Assembly (NCBI RefSeq): GCF_024298845.1
Contig: NZ_CP101156.1
Location: forward strand, 2,170,001-2,234,000
Origin: Natronosalvus amylolyticus
GTDB lineage: Archaea; Halobacteriota; Halobacteria; Halobacteriales; Natrialbaceae
Direction of reading: 5' to 3'
Length of the DNA stretch: 64,000 nucleotides
In this document: piece by piece, positions 44,045 to 53,158 of the stretch
Layout of the letters: every line of letters starts with the position of its first letter
Numbering within the stretch: position 1 is the first letter of the stretch
Made by a program: the position numbers and the translations under genes
The notes under the pieces: model-generated
Databases searched by the model: none
The model's input: the letters and a program-made list of their open reading frames with translations, nothing else
What the model was told of the DNA's origin: nothing

Positions 44045-44254
44045 ATGGAGATAATTTTTGAGGACGAGTTCACAGACCAACTGATCGCTGTAAACTATTC
44101 TGTGACACACAGACTCTGGTGAATTCACAAGCGTTGATGGCCAATCGAAACCCGATTCGGGCTCGAGAAGTCTCTGAAAGCCTATAGAGCGTTCATTCAG
44201 TGGAACGAATCGAATAAGAGATAAACCAGATTCTGATATACCAAACCGGTCGAT

Positions 44255-44638
44255 TCACTCTCGCGGATAATCGGGAACCGCATCCCGGAGTGAGACATCG
44301 TCGAGGACGCTTTGGAGTTCGATCGGGCCGTAGCTCGCCTCGAGACGGTCTGTAAGCGTGTGCATACAATCGAGTAAACCGTCGATGGCGCCGCGTTTGG
44401 TCGGAACGTGACCGATCTGTTCGGTGATCGAGAGTTCGCCGATGCGGTGGCGACACCGTAGTTCCCAGCAGCGGCCGATGCCCAGCGATGGGTGGGCGCG
44501 GTCGGGAATGTCGCGTTCGGCGATCAGCTCGAGTGGCGGTTGACGCTGCCGGTAGACGAGTCGCTCGTCTCTCACGTCAACCGGCCCCCATCCCGGCGGA
44601 AGCGCTTCCTGGGGGATTGGGTGGTGATCGAGGGTCAT
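44255..44638 (-). CDS. conserved-looking haloarchaeal hypothetical protein
   Basis: A 127-residue protein (MTLDHHPIPQEALPPGWGPVDVRD...). Strands PLELIAERDI and ELSITEQIG with a helical middle GAIDGLLDCMHTLTDRLEA suggest a compact mixed fold. Codon use and CTCGAG content are native. No domain recognised. It is divergent from the DUF5783 gene by 134 bases, which hold both promoters. Confidence 0.7.
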   Translation of the reverse strand: MTLDHHPIPQEALPPGWGPVDVRDERLVYRQRQPPLELIAERDIPDRAHPSLGIGRCWELRCRHRIGELSITEQIGHVPTKRGAIDGLLDCMHTLTDRLEASYGPIELQSVLDDVSLRDAVPDYPRE

Positions 44639-44772
44639 GCACTGATGGAGTCGCCACCCCTGGATGAAGGGGTTCGGCTTGCGTACGCAACCCTGTATGG
44701 AGTTCCTACTCGAGTATCGACCGCCGAGAGCCTATCGCCCGATTTTTAGCCTCGAGACGCCATCGTCCCCAT

Positions 44773-45084
44773 ATGGCTACCTTCGACCCCGAAAAGTTCG
44801 AGGACAAGTACGTCCATTACTTCCCCGAGTTACAACAAGCCTACAAGAACGCGTTCAACCGAATCAACGAACAGTACGATTCGACGCTGGTCCACGCCAT
44901 CGACCAGCAGGTGTTGAACGAGAGCGAGCCCTTCTACGAGGACGGCGAGTTTCGAATCGAGCTTCCAGACGATCCCTACGACCGGATCACGGGCGTCGTC
45001 GTCGAGGAAGAGCAATTCGAAACCGTCCTCGAGGCCCACATCGAGGCAATCGAGACCGAACTCGAGCGCGTGTTCAACATCTAG
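44773..45084 (+). CDS. DUF5783 family protein
   Basis: A 103-residue acidic haloarchaeal protein matching the DUF5783 pattern (MATFDPEKFEDKYVHYFPELQQAY...). The N-terminal part is helical, followed by strands EFRIELPDDPYDRITGVVVEEEQFE and a C-terminal helix VLEAHIEAIETELERVF. The function is unknown. It is followed after 77 bases by the NifU-C gene on the same strand, so cotranscription is possible. Confidence 0.82.
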   Translation: MATFDPEKFEDKYVHYFPELQQAYKNAFNRINEQYDSTLVHAIDQQVLNESEPFYEDGEFRIELPDDPYDRITGVVVEEEQFETVLEAHIEAIETELERVFNI

Positions 45085-45161
45085 TCGGACCATCGAGAGA
45101 GTCCAATGTGACGAACATCGACGACGGAAGCTTTAGGGAGCACGACGCCCAACACGCTTGT

Positions 45162-45512
45162 ATGAGCACGGAGACCCAAGAGGGAGACGACCTCGAAGAG
45201 CGCGTGGCGAACTTCCTGCGACGGAACTTTCCACAGATCCAGATGCACGGCGGCAGTGCGGCCATCCAGGACATCGACCGCGAAACCGGCGAAGTCCACA
45301 TCCAGCTTGGCGGTGCCTGCAGCGGCTGTGGCATCTCCCCGATGACGATTCAAGCGATCAAAAGCCGCATGGTCAAAGAGATTCCCGAGATCACCAAAGT
45401 CCACGCCGGCACCGGCATGGACGGCGGCGCGGGCGGCGGTATGAGCCCATCGTTCCCCGGCGAAACCGTCGACGACGGTGGCGACGACGAAGGTCCACAG
45501 GCTCCCTTCTAA
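45162..45512 (+). CDS. NifU C-terminal-domain (Nfu-type) iron-sulfur protein
   Basis: A 116-residue Nfu-type protein. It contains the NifU-C signature: a helix RVANFLRRNFPQIQMHGGS followed by LGGACSGCGISPMT, where the CxxC pair (Cys-Ser-Gly-Cys) binds a bridging 4Fe-4S cluster shared by a dimer. The C-terminal tail is Gly/Asp-rich. Such proteins carry Fe-S clusters to apo-proteins. ATG 45162 (MSTETQEGDD) was chosen from the family fold; longer frames upstream overlap the DUF5783 gene. Convergent with panE. Confidence 0.92.
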   Translation: MSTETQEGDDLEERVANFLRRNFPQIQMHGGSAAIQDIDRETGEVHIQLGGACSGCGISPMTIQAIKSRMVKEIPEITKVHAGTGMDGGAGGGMSPSFPGETVDDGGDDEGPQAPF

Positions 45513-45549
45513 AAAAACATCGAGAGTTCCACGGGTCACTCGGCCCGAT

Positions 45550-46449
45550 TCACTCGGACGTGTTTTCTCGTTCCCACGTCTCGAGCAACGCCACAAGCAA
45601 CCGGTTCGTCGGCACCTCGAGCCCTGTCGTTTCGGCTTTCACACAAACGTAGCCGTTTATCGCGCCGATTTCGGTCCGTCGACCGGCGTGGACGTCCTGG
45701 CGCATCGAGGACGTGTTTTTCGCCGTCGCCCGCGCAACTGACTCGAGTGACTCGAGTGCCACCCGATTCGAGAGCGATACGTCGTGTGCCCTGGCCGTAC
45801 GCGCGGTTTCTCGGGCACAGGCGCGGGCGAGTTCACGAGCGGGTGCCTCGAGGACCGCCCCGTTCGGGACGTCCGCAAGCGCCGTAATCGGGTTGACACC
45901 CGCGTTAACCGCGAGTTTCTCCCAGAGACGGCGTGGCATCGACGCCGAGACCGTCGTCTCGAGGCCAGCAGCGTCGAATGCGACTCCAACCCGCTCAGCG
46001 ACCGGCGATGAGCCCCCGTTTCGAGGGCCAAGGAGGATCTCGCCGAGACCCGTACAGCGGACGGTCCCGGGTTCGGTCAGCAAGGCACCGTACGTTGCCG
46101 TCCCCGCCAGCACGGGTGCCTCGAGGTGTTGAGCGAGCGCTTCCTCGTTGCCCATTCCGTTCTGGAGCGAGAGCACTGCCTCAAACGACCCGGTCGTGAG
46201 CGTTTTGGCCGCGTGTTCGGTATCGAATGCCTTGACCGTGACAATCGCCAGGTCGGCCGCGAGCCCGTGGCCGTCGGTGACAGCCTCAGGGTGTACTGTC
46301 GTCTCGAGGGCACCCTCGAGTTTGAGGCCGGTGCGTTCGATGGCTCGAGCGTGGGACTCTCGAGCCACGAGCGTGACGTCGTGTTCGGTCGCTAACACCC
46401 CGCCGATCAGACTGCCGAGACTGCCGGCACCGAAGACGACGATTTCCAT
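45550..46449 (-). CDS. panE: ketopantoate reductase (2-dehydropantoate 2-reductase)
   Basis: A 299-residue NADPH-dependent enzyme that reduces ketopantoate to pantoate for coenzyme A synthesis. The Rossmann motif is VVFGAGSLGSLIGG at the N-terminus. Catalytic Lys and surroundings are seen in RLWEKLAVNAGVNPITAL, and the substrate-binding Ser/Glu region in MRQDVHAGRRTEIGAINGYV. Archaea use this with pantoate kinase. ATG 46449 (MEIVVFGAG) starts right at the fold; the open frame continues upstream without homology. Stop is 37 bases from the NifU-C stop on the other strand. Confidence 0.94.
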   Translation of the reverse strand: MEIVVFGAGSLGSLIGGVLATEHDVTLVARESHARAIERTGLKLEGALETTVHPEAVTDGHGLAADLAIVTVKAFDTEHAAKTLTTGSFEAVLSLQNGMGNEEALAQHLEAPVLAGTATYGALLTEPGTVRCTGLGEILLGPRNGGSSPVAERVGVAFDAAGLETTVSASMPRRLWEKLAVNAGVNPITALADVPNGAVLEAPARELARACARETARTARAHDVSLSNRVALESLESVARATAKNTSSMRQDVHAGRRTEIGAINGYVCVKAETTGLEVPTNRLLVALLETWERENTSE

Positions 46450-46589
46450 GAGCAGTGGTTCAGTCGTATCGATAAAACCGTTTTCCTCCCGGGCAGGGAA
46501 GCCGAGACCCACAGATAGCGCCCGGAAAGAAGGAACATCGGGAGCCACCAATAAATCAAATAATGCGATACAGAATAGCGCGTGCTGCG

Positions 46590-46919
46590 TCAGTCTTCGG
46601 TCCAGTACGTCAGGTTTTCTTTGGCCGTTCCACAGTTGGGACACGTCTCGGGAAGCCCGTCCGCGATCGCGCCCATCTCGCCACAGTCGATACAGCGCCA
46701 CATCAGCTCCGCTTCGCCGAACTCGTGGCCCGCTCGAGCGTGTTCGATGCTCATTGACTCGACGCCCTCGCGCGTGGTGACGAAGAAGCCACCACGGTCG
46801 ATCCCGCGGATTGTGCCGAGTTTCGTGCCCTCCTCGTCGTAAACGGTCTCTCCGAACTGGACCTCGTGAACGGCCTCCACAGCGGACTCCTCGCCGTTTC
46901 GTAGCGGTGTTTCACCCAT
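46590..46919 (-). CDS. DUF7130-like rubredoxin-type zinc-ribbon protein
   Basis: A 109-residue protein. The N-terminal domain holds a PRC-barrel-like strand set (VHEVQFGETVYDEEGTKLGTIRGID), and the C-terminal part is a zinc ribbon: WRCIDCGEMG followed by TCPNCGTAKENL. This layout matches the haloarchaeal DUF7130 family. Function unknown; it might bind iron or zinc like rubredoxin. ATG 46919 (MGETPLRNGEES) begins right before the fold. It lies 140 bases upstream of panE on the same strand. Confidence 0.85.
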   Translation of the reverse strand: MGETPLRNGEESAVEAVHEVQFGETVYDEEGTKLGTIRGIDRGGFFVTTREGVESMSIEHARAGHEFGEAELMWRCIDCGEMGAIADGLPETCPNCGTAKENLTYWTED

Positions 46920-46996
46920 ACGCGCGACTCCCACGAGCAGGGAGATAAAACTACGACGCGAGAAAGCGACAGGTGAGAGAGCCAGAACGTACGGCC

Positions 46997-47033
46997 GTGA
47001 GCGGACGTTCGCCTTTAGCGAACGACCGCTCAC
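46997..47033. other. long perfect-looking hairpin
   Basis: GTGAGCGGACGTTCGC and GCGAACGACCGCTCAC pair in a 16-bp stem with one mismatch and a 5-base loop (CTTTA). It lies in the gap between polD2 and the DUF7130 gene, both on the minus strand. It could end transcription, process the RNA, or be a palindromic repeat unit. Confidence 0.7.
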
Positions 47034-47149
47034 CGGGGGAGGGCAGGCGGTCACCCAGGGAACCCGAAGTTGCGGACCGATCCGACCGCGAGCGTCGGCG
47101 ACGCGAGCGGGCCGACGAACCACCGACGGTGGTGAGGACGGCTTTTGGT

Positions 47150-47196
47150 GGAGATTTTGCCAGTGAGCGGCGTCAGCCGCGAACGCAGCAAAAGGT
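47150..47196 (-). terminator. stem-loop downstream of polD2 stop
   Basis: On the minus strand the RNA just after the polD2 stop reads CCTTTTGCTGCGTTCGCGGC, then TGAC, then GCCGC; the stem GCGGC/GCCGC is enclosed by TTTTGC/GCAAAA. A similar CAGCAAAAG ending is common after haloarchaeal genes in my memory. Its function is not known. Confidence 0.4.
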
Positions 47197-47197
47197 C

Positions 47198-50100
47198 CTA
47201 CATGAAATCCGCGATCCCGCTCTGTTTGTTCTTGTCGTTCTCGAAAATGCTCTCGAGGGACTTCTCGAGCACCTCGAGTCGCTGTTTCGTGTAGTCCCGA
47301 CAACCGTACTCTTCGGCGACGTTGATCGCCGTCTGCATGTACTTGTTCACCGACCCCTGGTGGACCGTCAGGTTGACCCGGCCGCCACACTCCCGACAAG
47401 ATTCAGTTAGTGGCATCCGCCGGAACTTCTCCCCACAGTCGAGACACCGGGTCTCCTGGCGCGAAAACGCCCGCAGGTTGCCGATAAGGTCGGGCAAGAA
47501 GTGGTACTCGATCACCCGTTCGGCGACGTCAGTCTCGTCGACGGCCTCGAGTTTGCGCGCGAGCTCGAGCTGGGCGTCCATCTTGTCCATCATCGAGCCA
47601 AGCGTCTTGTACGCCGAGAGATCCGGGCCCATCGCGATGTCCGTGGTGTCGTGGGTGTGTTCGAAGCCGGTGTACTCCTCGTCAGTGCCGAGGGTGTCTT
47701 CGGCGATTTCGACGATATCCTCGACCGCACCCGGGTCGGCTTGCTCGAGGGTCGCCTCGAAAAACTCGCGCGGGTATCGCGACGAAACGTCCATATTGTG
47801 TGCCTCGTCGTCGATTTCGGAGGGGTCGATCCTCGAGGACATCACGAGAGGGGCGTCCATACGACCGCCTCGCTGGTCTGGCAAGAATGTTATACTAAAG
47901 TTCAATAACCCGTCCATGAGAAGCATCACACAGTCTTCGTCACCGTCGCATTGACCCACGAACAGGTCGTTTGCGACGAGCGTATTCGTCTCATCAACGG
48001 TAAGACAGTACGTGTGGTCGATGTCGCTCTCTACGAATTCAACGTCGACTACCTCGTCGAGCCAGATCTCACCGCCGTCTGCGAACAATCGCTGGGTACG
48101 CAAGTCGATGGCCTCGAGCGCGGCGTCAATCGAATTTTGTTTTCGGTTCAAGTGGAACCCGATTTTTTTAGCGAATCGAGCCGCGTTCTCGGAGGTGATC
48201 TTGAGGATTTCCGAGTCGAATTCCGGCATCTCGCCTTTCTCGCGATAGAAATCGGCGACCGCTCCACTCGAAGGCCGACGTGTTTCGCTGTACCGTTTCG
48301 CTGCGATACCGAATCGTTTGAGGGCCGCCACGAGATCTGACGCGAGTTCGTCGCTTACCGTGTGCGCACGAATCTCGATACGATCACTCGACGCGCTCCC
48401 ATCACCACTGAAATACGCGGCGAGGAACGCGCGAAGTACTGGGCTCGGACTCTCCATGATGCAGCGAGGAATCCGTTTCTCTTCTGCTGAGGAACCCACC
48501 CTCAGTACGTCGGTGAAGAGCGTCGAAACGAGCCGACTCGATACCGTGACCTTCCATTCATTCTCTTCGAACGCATCGACCGACAACGCATCATCGAACA
48601 CATCGATAATTTCGCTTCGGGCCACCTGGTCGGGGATACAGATCGTCGTTTGATAGAATGACCCCTCTTCTCGTCGGGTGAACCCTTCTGCTGCGTAGTA
48701 GCCGAGAAGAGTGCCGACAGCCTCATCAATTTCAAAGTGGCGTGATACAGTCGCTGTGTCCCGTTTCACACCGATTTTCACGGCGTCCGGGATGCGCTTG
48801 AGTAGCTCCGATCTGTCGAACAGCGATAAAAGTGAATCGACTGGGACACTGTCCCGAGTTACCCAATTGTAGACAGTCGATTGAGAGCAGTCCAGTCGTT
48901 CCGCGACGGGTTTGAGATACGCGTCCGCCGATGTCGCGTCGTCGAGTAACTCTTTGATCCGATTGGAGCCGAGATTACGGATAACGAGAGACTCGTTCGG
49001 AAGTCCGTCCGCATCGAGAATCGCTTCCAGCAGATCGATCGATCTCGTAGTTCCCTCGAAATCGATAGATTTCGGCGCAGGGAGTTCGTCACCCGCAGAG
49101 AGTGAGCTAGCTTCGATCGCTTCCATACCGGACGGTGTCCACCGACGGAAGGTATGTCCAGGAGTCACCGTCAGCGTTCGACCGCTTCGCGTTTCCACCC
49201 GGACAAGGTGATCGGGCGCCGAATGTTTCGAAACTGCTTCAACACGACAGTCGCTGGTCGTTCCGTCGACGGTCACAGAAGGAACTGAGAGTCCCTCGAC
49301 GGATTGAACGAGCGTCCCGACATCGTCCGTTTCAGGATCCGTCAGCTGCTCTTCGACGATCGTTTCGAGCGACTCATGGCACCACCCCTCGTTCTCGTCG
49401 TGAAGCCAGATTTTAGTCTCCGGATGAAAGCAATTCCTTCGTTTCGCGGCGTGAAAGAACGGATGCGCATATCCAACCGCAGCGCTCGTGAAACCAATCA
49501 CTCTTCCGACAGTTGCTGCCGAGGTGTGCGGTGCCATCCCGAACACCAGTTCGCCGACGAGGTCCTGTCTATCCTCGAGTTCGTAGTATCGCTCGAGACC
49601 GTAGTACTGCTCGAGCAGGTCGTCGATGAACGCGGCGGTTTGCATCATGTGCTGGGCTGCACCATCGGAGAGAACGATGTCCTGGACTTTGAGTTCGACC
49701 AGCTGGTCCTCGTGGGTGAGCGGTTCGCCGTGGATATCTTCCTCGTAGCCGAGCGCTTCGAGTTGGCCGACCGTGACGTCGAGTTCGCTGGCCCGAACTG
49801 ACGTCACCGGAAGGTCCGTCATGTCGTAGCGAACGGTTCCGTCTTTGAAACTCGAGACGTCGTGTTTCGCCCGGAGGACCCCTTTCTCCATCGGTTCAGG
49901 AATCTTGTTCGTCGAAGTCAGCCCCTTGACGCCTTTGAGGATTTCGAAGGCGTTCTCCCGCTCGCCAACGGCCTCGAGGGCGTCGCGATAGGCCTCGTTG
50001 ATGTCGATTTCGGTGTACTCGACGCAGGTTGCTTCGACCTCACAGTGGCCACACTCGACGCGACCGGCTTCGTCCGGTTCGATCTGGGTCTCACAGTCGG

Positions 50101-52294
50101 GACACCGATAGTCCGGTACGGTCCGTTCGTTGCACTCCGGACAGCGGTTCTTGTAGGTTTCCTCGCCACAGGATTCACAGCGTTGGCGACCGACCTGGAC
50201 CTCGACAACACCGGGCGTATCCGACATCGTCTCGGCGTATTTGCCCGCGTCGGCGACGTTGCGTTGGGCACCGCCGGCTTCACTGATGGGAAATAGCGTG
50301 TGGACGGGTGGGCTCAGGTCCCGGCGTTCGGACTTTTCGGGACGACCCATTCGACAGCCGACTCTGGTTGGGGCGCGTTCGCGAATCGAGAACGGAGCAA
50401 CTTCGTTTGCGGCCTCGACAGCGTTGTCGCCAGCTTCCTCGACGCCCCAGGTCCGCGCTCGCTGACTGAGGTCGTCGGTCGCCCAGAGTCGCTCGAGGTC
50501 GCTCGTCACCCCTAACGTGCGAGCGAAGGGGAGCCAGTCGTCGACCTCGAGTCGGTCCTCGCGCTGTCGGTGTTGGATGACGATCGCCTCGAGCGCCCGT
50601 CGGGTGGCAGGGGTGTGCTCGAGGACGAGCGTGTCGCCGTCGTCTTCGACGGTGCCCTCGGTGACCGCGGTTGCGAGAGTCGAAAACGCCTCGACGGAGA
50701 GGTCGTGCCACTGGTAGGTGTATTTCGGGTGTAACGGCGCGTCGTAGTCCGTTGCCCACTCGAGGGCCTCCTCAGCGCTCGGGTCTTCGAGGTCAATTCG
50801 TGGGTCGTCCTCGAGGGCCTGGACGTCCGCACCGGCGTCATCGAGGTCCTGAATCCACCACTCGAAGACGTACGACGCCGGGGCGAGTGGGTGATTGTTC
50901 TCGACGAACTCGCCGTAGTTAACGAGATACTCGCCGGCGTCGAGGATCTTTTCGACCCCGTTTCGGACCTCGAGGGCCTCTTCGACGTCGTCGATACGGC
51001 GAACGTCGCCGTTGGCAAGCCGAACGGTGGGGCCTTCGATGCTGTCGACGGGGATTATTCCGTGGGCCTTGCCAGGACGTTCGGTTTTGATCTGGGTGCC
51101 CGTCGCGAGGAAGTCGTCGACGATGTGCATCGTCGCGGGGTGGATGCCACCCGTCGCGAATCCGTGATTACGGGCGCGGCCGTATCGGAGTCGAAGACCG
51201 CCTTTGGCGGAGGGATGTGAGAACACCGGACGACCAGCGATCAGGTCCCGGAGGAACTTCGTCGCCGGTTCGACCCGGGGTGGCCCCGATACTTCATCGC
51301 CCATCTCGTGGTCGGGGTCGCTCGAGTCGGAATCGATATCGCTCGAATCATCGTCGTCACTTCCTTCGTGGTCGTCTTCGGTTTCAGCGTCTTCGGCTGC
51401 GTCGTCACCTCCGGGGTCGTCGCTCGATTCCGAGCCATCGCTGTCGGCGGCGTCGTAGTACGTCCCGTCGATGAGGTCCTGCAGCCAGGGCCAGTCGATT
51501 TCGTCGAGCTGTGAGGTGTATCGCTGAATCTTGGGCGCTTTGAGCGCGATCCCCTCAGCCATCACCAGACACATCCCGCCACGGGCGGAGTTGGTGTCGA
51601 CGCGCTCGAGGTCACGAAAGCCCGATACTTCCTCATCGCCGGTTGCTTCCCCGTCGAGCATGATGGGGAGATGTTTGGCGATGAATTTGGTCTCCTTGTC
51701 CTTCGGGGAGTACTGTAACCCGGTCTCTTTGTCGTAGAGGGCGATCTCTTCGGCGTAACGTTCGATCTCCTCGCTCCGGGCGTCGTAGGTCTCGAGGCCC
51801 ACGAGCGCACGGGTGTAGTCGGCGACCAGTACCGAAAGTGCCTGTGCCGTCCCACCCGCCGAGCGAATCGGTCCGGCGTAGTAGACGTTGACGAACTCGG
51901 TGCCGTCGTCGTTCGAGAGGATTTCAACCTTGTCGATGCCCTCGATGGGAGCCGCGACGACCCCCTCAGTCAGCAGCGCGACGGCCGTCCGGACGGCCCC
52001 TTCGACCTTGCCAGCTTTCGTCTCGTAATCCCCGACGCGCCCCTCCGCGAAGTCCTCTGCGAGCGCGAGAGCGGCTTCTTCTCGAGACATCTCCTGTTCG
52101 AGTTCACGGACCCGTTCGGCGACCCCTTCGATACCCAGAATGTTCTCGACACGGTCGGCCATGTCCTTGGCGACTGGAATCTCGACTTCCGGTTTCGGGT
52201 CGCTGCCGCGAGATTTGGCCGTTTCGGCGACCTCGAGTGCGTCCTCGAGGCCGGTTTCGAGTCGTTCGAAGTATTGTTCGTCTACCCGACGCAT
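47198..52294 (-). CDS. polD2: DNA polymerase D large subunit (DP2) with an intein
   Basis: The 1698-residue precursor of the catalytic subunit of archaeal PolD, the replicative polymerase. Removal of the intein (residues 955-1448) leaves 1204 residues. The N-terminus VDEQYFERLETGLEDALEVAE, the segment YYAGPIRSAGGTAQALSV and the catalytic region ending CDGDEDCVMLLMDGLLNFS (with the metal-binding Asp residues) are clear. Two zinc clusters are seen before the intein (CESCGEETYKNRCPECNER, YRCPDCET) and one near the C-terminus (CLDCGEKFRRMP, SCRECGG). An acidic Ser/Asp-rich insertion lies near residues 271-335. The gene starts one base from the stop of the PCC-domain gene. Confidence 0.97.
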   Translation of the reverse strand: MRRVDEQYFERLETGLEDALEVAETAKSRGSDPKPEVEIPVAKDMADRVENILGIEGVAERVRELEQEMSREEAALALAEDFAEGRVGDYETKAGKVEGAVRTAVALLTEGVVAAPIEGIDKVEILSNDDGTEFVNVYYAGPIRSAGGTAQALSVLVADYTRALVGLETYDARSEEIERYAEEIALYDKETGLQYSPKDKETKFIAKHLPIMLDGEATGDEEVSGFRDLERVDTNSARGGMCLVMAEGIALKAPKIQRYTSQLDEIDWPWLQDLIDGTYYDAADSDGSESSDDPGGDDAAEDAETEDDHEGSDDDDSSDIDSDSSDPDHEMGDEVSGPPRVEPATKFLRDLIAGRPVFSHPSAKGGLRLRYGRARNHGFATGGIHPATMHIVDDFLATGTQIKTERPGKAHGIIPVDSIEGPTVRLANGDVRRIDDVEEALEVRNGVEKILDAGEYLVNYGEFVENNHPLAPASYVFEWWIQDLDDAGADVQALEDDPRIDLEDPSAEEALEWATDYDAPLHPKYTYQWHDLSVEAFSTLATAVTEGTVEDDGDTLVLEHTPATRRALEAIVIQHRQREDRLEVDDWLPFARTLGVTSDLERLWATDDLSQRARTWGVEEAGDNAVEAANEVAPFSIRERAPTRVGCRMGRPEKSERRDLSPPVHTLFPISEAGGAQRNVADAGKYAETMSDTPGVVEVQVGRQRCESCGEETYKNRCPECNERTVPDYRCPDCETQIEPDEAGRVECGHCEVEATCVEYTEIDINEAYRDALEAVGERENAFEILKGVKGLTSTNKIPEPMEKGVLRAKHDVSSFKDGTVRYDMTDLPVTSVRASELDVTVGQLEALGYEEDIHGEPLTHEDQLVELKVQDIVLSDGAAQHMMQTAAFIDDLLEQYYGLERYYELEDRQDLVGELVFGMAPHTSAATVGRVIGFTSAAVGYAHPFFHAAKRRNCFHPETKIWLHDENEGWCHESLETIVEEQLTDPETDDVGTLVQSVEGLSVPSVTVDGTTSDCRVEAVSKHSAPDHLVRVETRSGRTLTVTPGHTFRRWTPSGMEAIEASSLSAGDELPAPKSIDFEGTTRSIDLLEAILDADGLPNESLVIRNLGSNRIKELLDDATSADAYLKPVAERLDCSQSTVYNWVTRDSVPVDSLLSLFDRSELLKRIPDAVKIGVKRDTATVSRHFEIDEAVGTLLGYYAAEGFTRREEGSFYQTTICIPDQVARSEIIDVFDDALSVDAFEENEWKVTVSSRLVSTLFTDVLRVGSSAEEKRIPRCIMESPSPVLRAFLAAYFSGDGSASSDRIEIRAHTVSDELASDLVAALKRFGIAAKRYSETRRPSSGAVADFYREKGEMPEFDSEILKITSENAARFAKKIGFHLNRKQNSIDAALEAIDLRTQRLFADGGEIWLDEVVDVEFVESDIDHTYCLTVDETNTLVANDLFVGQCDGDEDCVMLLMDGLLNFSITFLPDQRGGRMDAPLVMSSRIDPSEIDDEAHNMDVSSRYPREFFEATLEQADPGAVEDIVEIAEDTLGTDEEYTGFEHTHDTTDIAMGPDLSAYKTLGSMMDKMDAQLELARKLEAVDETDVAERVIEYHFLPDLIGNLRAFSRQETRCLDCGEKFRRMPLTESCRECGGRVNLTVHQGSVNKYMQTAINVAEEYGCRDYTKQRLEVLEKSLESIFENDKNKQSGIADFM
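47951..49432 (-). mobile_element. intein with LAGLIDADG homing endonuclease in polD2
   Basis: A 494-residue intein between extein residues KRRN and CDGDED. Block A starts with Cys (CFHPETKIWLHDENEGW). Block B is TVTPGHTFRRW with the T-x-x-H. The homing endonuclease motifs are LLGYYAAEG near precursor residue 1200 and LAAYFSGDG near 1290, both with the acidic catalytic position. An HTH-like segment (RLDCSQSTVYNWV) lies before the endonuclease. Block F/G ends ETNTLVANDLFVGQ with C-terminal Gln instead of Asn and Gly instead of the penultimate His; the +1 residue is Cys. The intein is nearly free of CTCGAG, unlike the exteins, indicating separate ancestry. Confidence 0.95.
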
Positions 52295-52295
52295 C

Positions 52296-52715
52296 TTAGA
52301 GCCAGAGGTCGAGGTCGGTCGTCTCGTCGTGTGCCCGCTCGAGCGATTCCTCGAACGTTCGCATGTAAACCTCGCCCGCGAAGACCGTCGCGGCGTTCAG
52401 ATGGCCCGCGAGGGACGTCCCGTCCCGTCGCGAGAGGACGGCGTGGGTGTGAGCAAAGCGCTCACCGTCCAGCAGCGAAACGTTGCCCACACAGCTCGCC
52501 ACCTCGAGCGGTTCGTCGAACGTGACCGGTTCGTACTCGAGGGTCTCCTGGTCGTAAAACCAGACTTCGGCGTCCTGAACGGCACCGAGGGCGCTAAACC
52601 AGGCCGCGTCGGCCTCGACAGCGGTCGCGAGCGCCTCGAGTTCCTCGCGCCAGTCGGCTCCCGTCTCGAGCCGAGCGACGTACTCCCCCGTCGATTCGAC
52701 GGCACGATAGTTCAT
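52296..52715 (-). CDS. PCC (DUF296) domain protein
   Basis: A 139-residue protein with the plants-and-prokaryotes conserved (PCC/DUF296) domain. Typical elements are the N-terminal VARLETGADWREELEALA, then AAWFSALGAVQDAEVWFYD and the metal-site segment HTHAVLSRRDGTSLAGHLNAATVFAGEVYM with three His. In bacteria and archaea this domain forms trimers and binds Zn; its role is unknown, while in plants it is linked to AT-hook DNA-binding proteins. The gene ends one base before the polD2 start, so it is very likely cotranscribed with the polymerase gene. Confidence 0.9.
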   Translation of the reverse strand: MNYRAVESTGEYVARLETGADWREELEALATAVEADAAWFSALGAVQDAEVWFYDQETLEYEPVTFDEPLEVASCVGNVSLLDGERFAHTHAVLSRRDGTSLAGHLNAATVFAGEVYMRTFEESLERAHDETTDLDLWL

Positions 52716-52805
52716 ATCGGAGTACTGAACGCGCCAGGGGCAAAATCGTGTCGCTCCGATTGCGGTTGCTCGAGGCCCCTGAAAACGGAGAAAACGGATC
52801 AGCGA

Positions 52806-52973
52806 TTATCGCCAGGCGGTAAGTGTCGGTGCGTCGTCGGCTCCCATCGAGAGCCAGGCACCGTCCGCGGAGATGTCCGCGATGACGTACTCGTCACGGC
52901 GACCATCCGAGTCGATCGAACTGAGGACCGTCTCCGGAGAGACAGTCGATTGGCGGGTGTGATCCGTCACCAT
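52806..52973 (-). CDS. short haloarchaeal protein (DUF7556-like)
   Basis: A 55-residue protein starting MVTDHTRQSTVSPETVLSS from ATG 52973. It contains DEYVIADISADGAWLSMG ending in LTAWR, which matches the compact pattern of the DUF7556 family as I remember it. Codon use is native with GC-rich wobble. Function unknown. It precedes the PCC-domain gene on the same strand by 91 bases. The short size hides it from length-filtered gene finding. Confidence 0.65.
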   Translation of the reverse strand: MVTDHTRQSTVSPETVLSSIDSDGRRDEYVIADISADGAWLSMGADDAPTLTAWR

Positions 52974-53125
52974 GCCAATGAGTCACGCGCAGAGACGTAT
53001 AAACCCGTCGAACCGATTCGACCGGAAAAGCACGCGGGCGACCGGGTCGAGTTGGCCAAAAAACGGGAGGTGGCAACTGAGTGTGGCAAGCGAGTACTCG
53101 AGGGCCGCCCACAGGAGAAGCACTG

Positions 53126-53135
53126 CCTTTATACC
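53126..53135 (+). promoter_or_regulatory. TATA-like box of the CBS gene at 53159
   Basis: CCTTTATACC lies 24-34 bases before ATG 53159, as for a leaderless haloarchaeal transcript. Confidence 0.55.
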
Positions 53136-53158
53136 GATTTTCGCCGTATCGACGTGAC

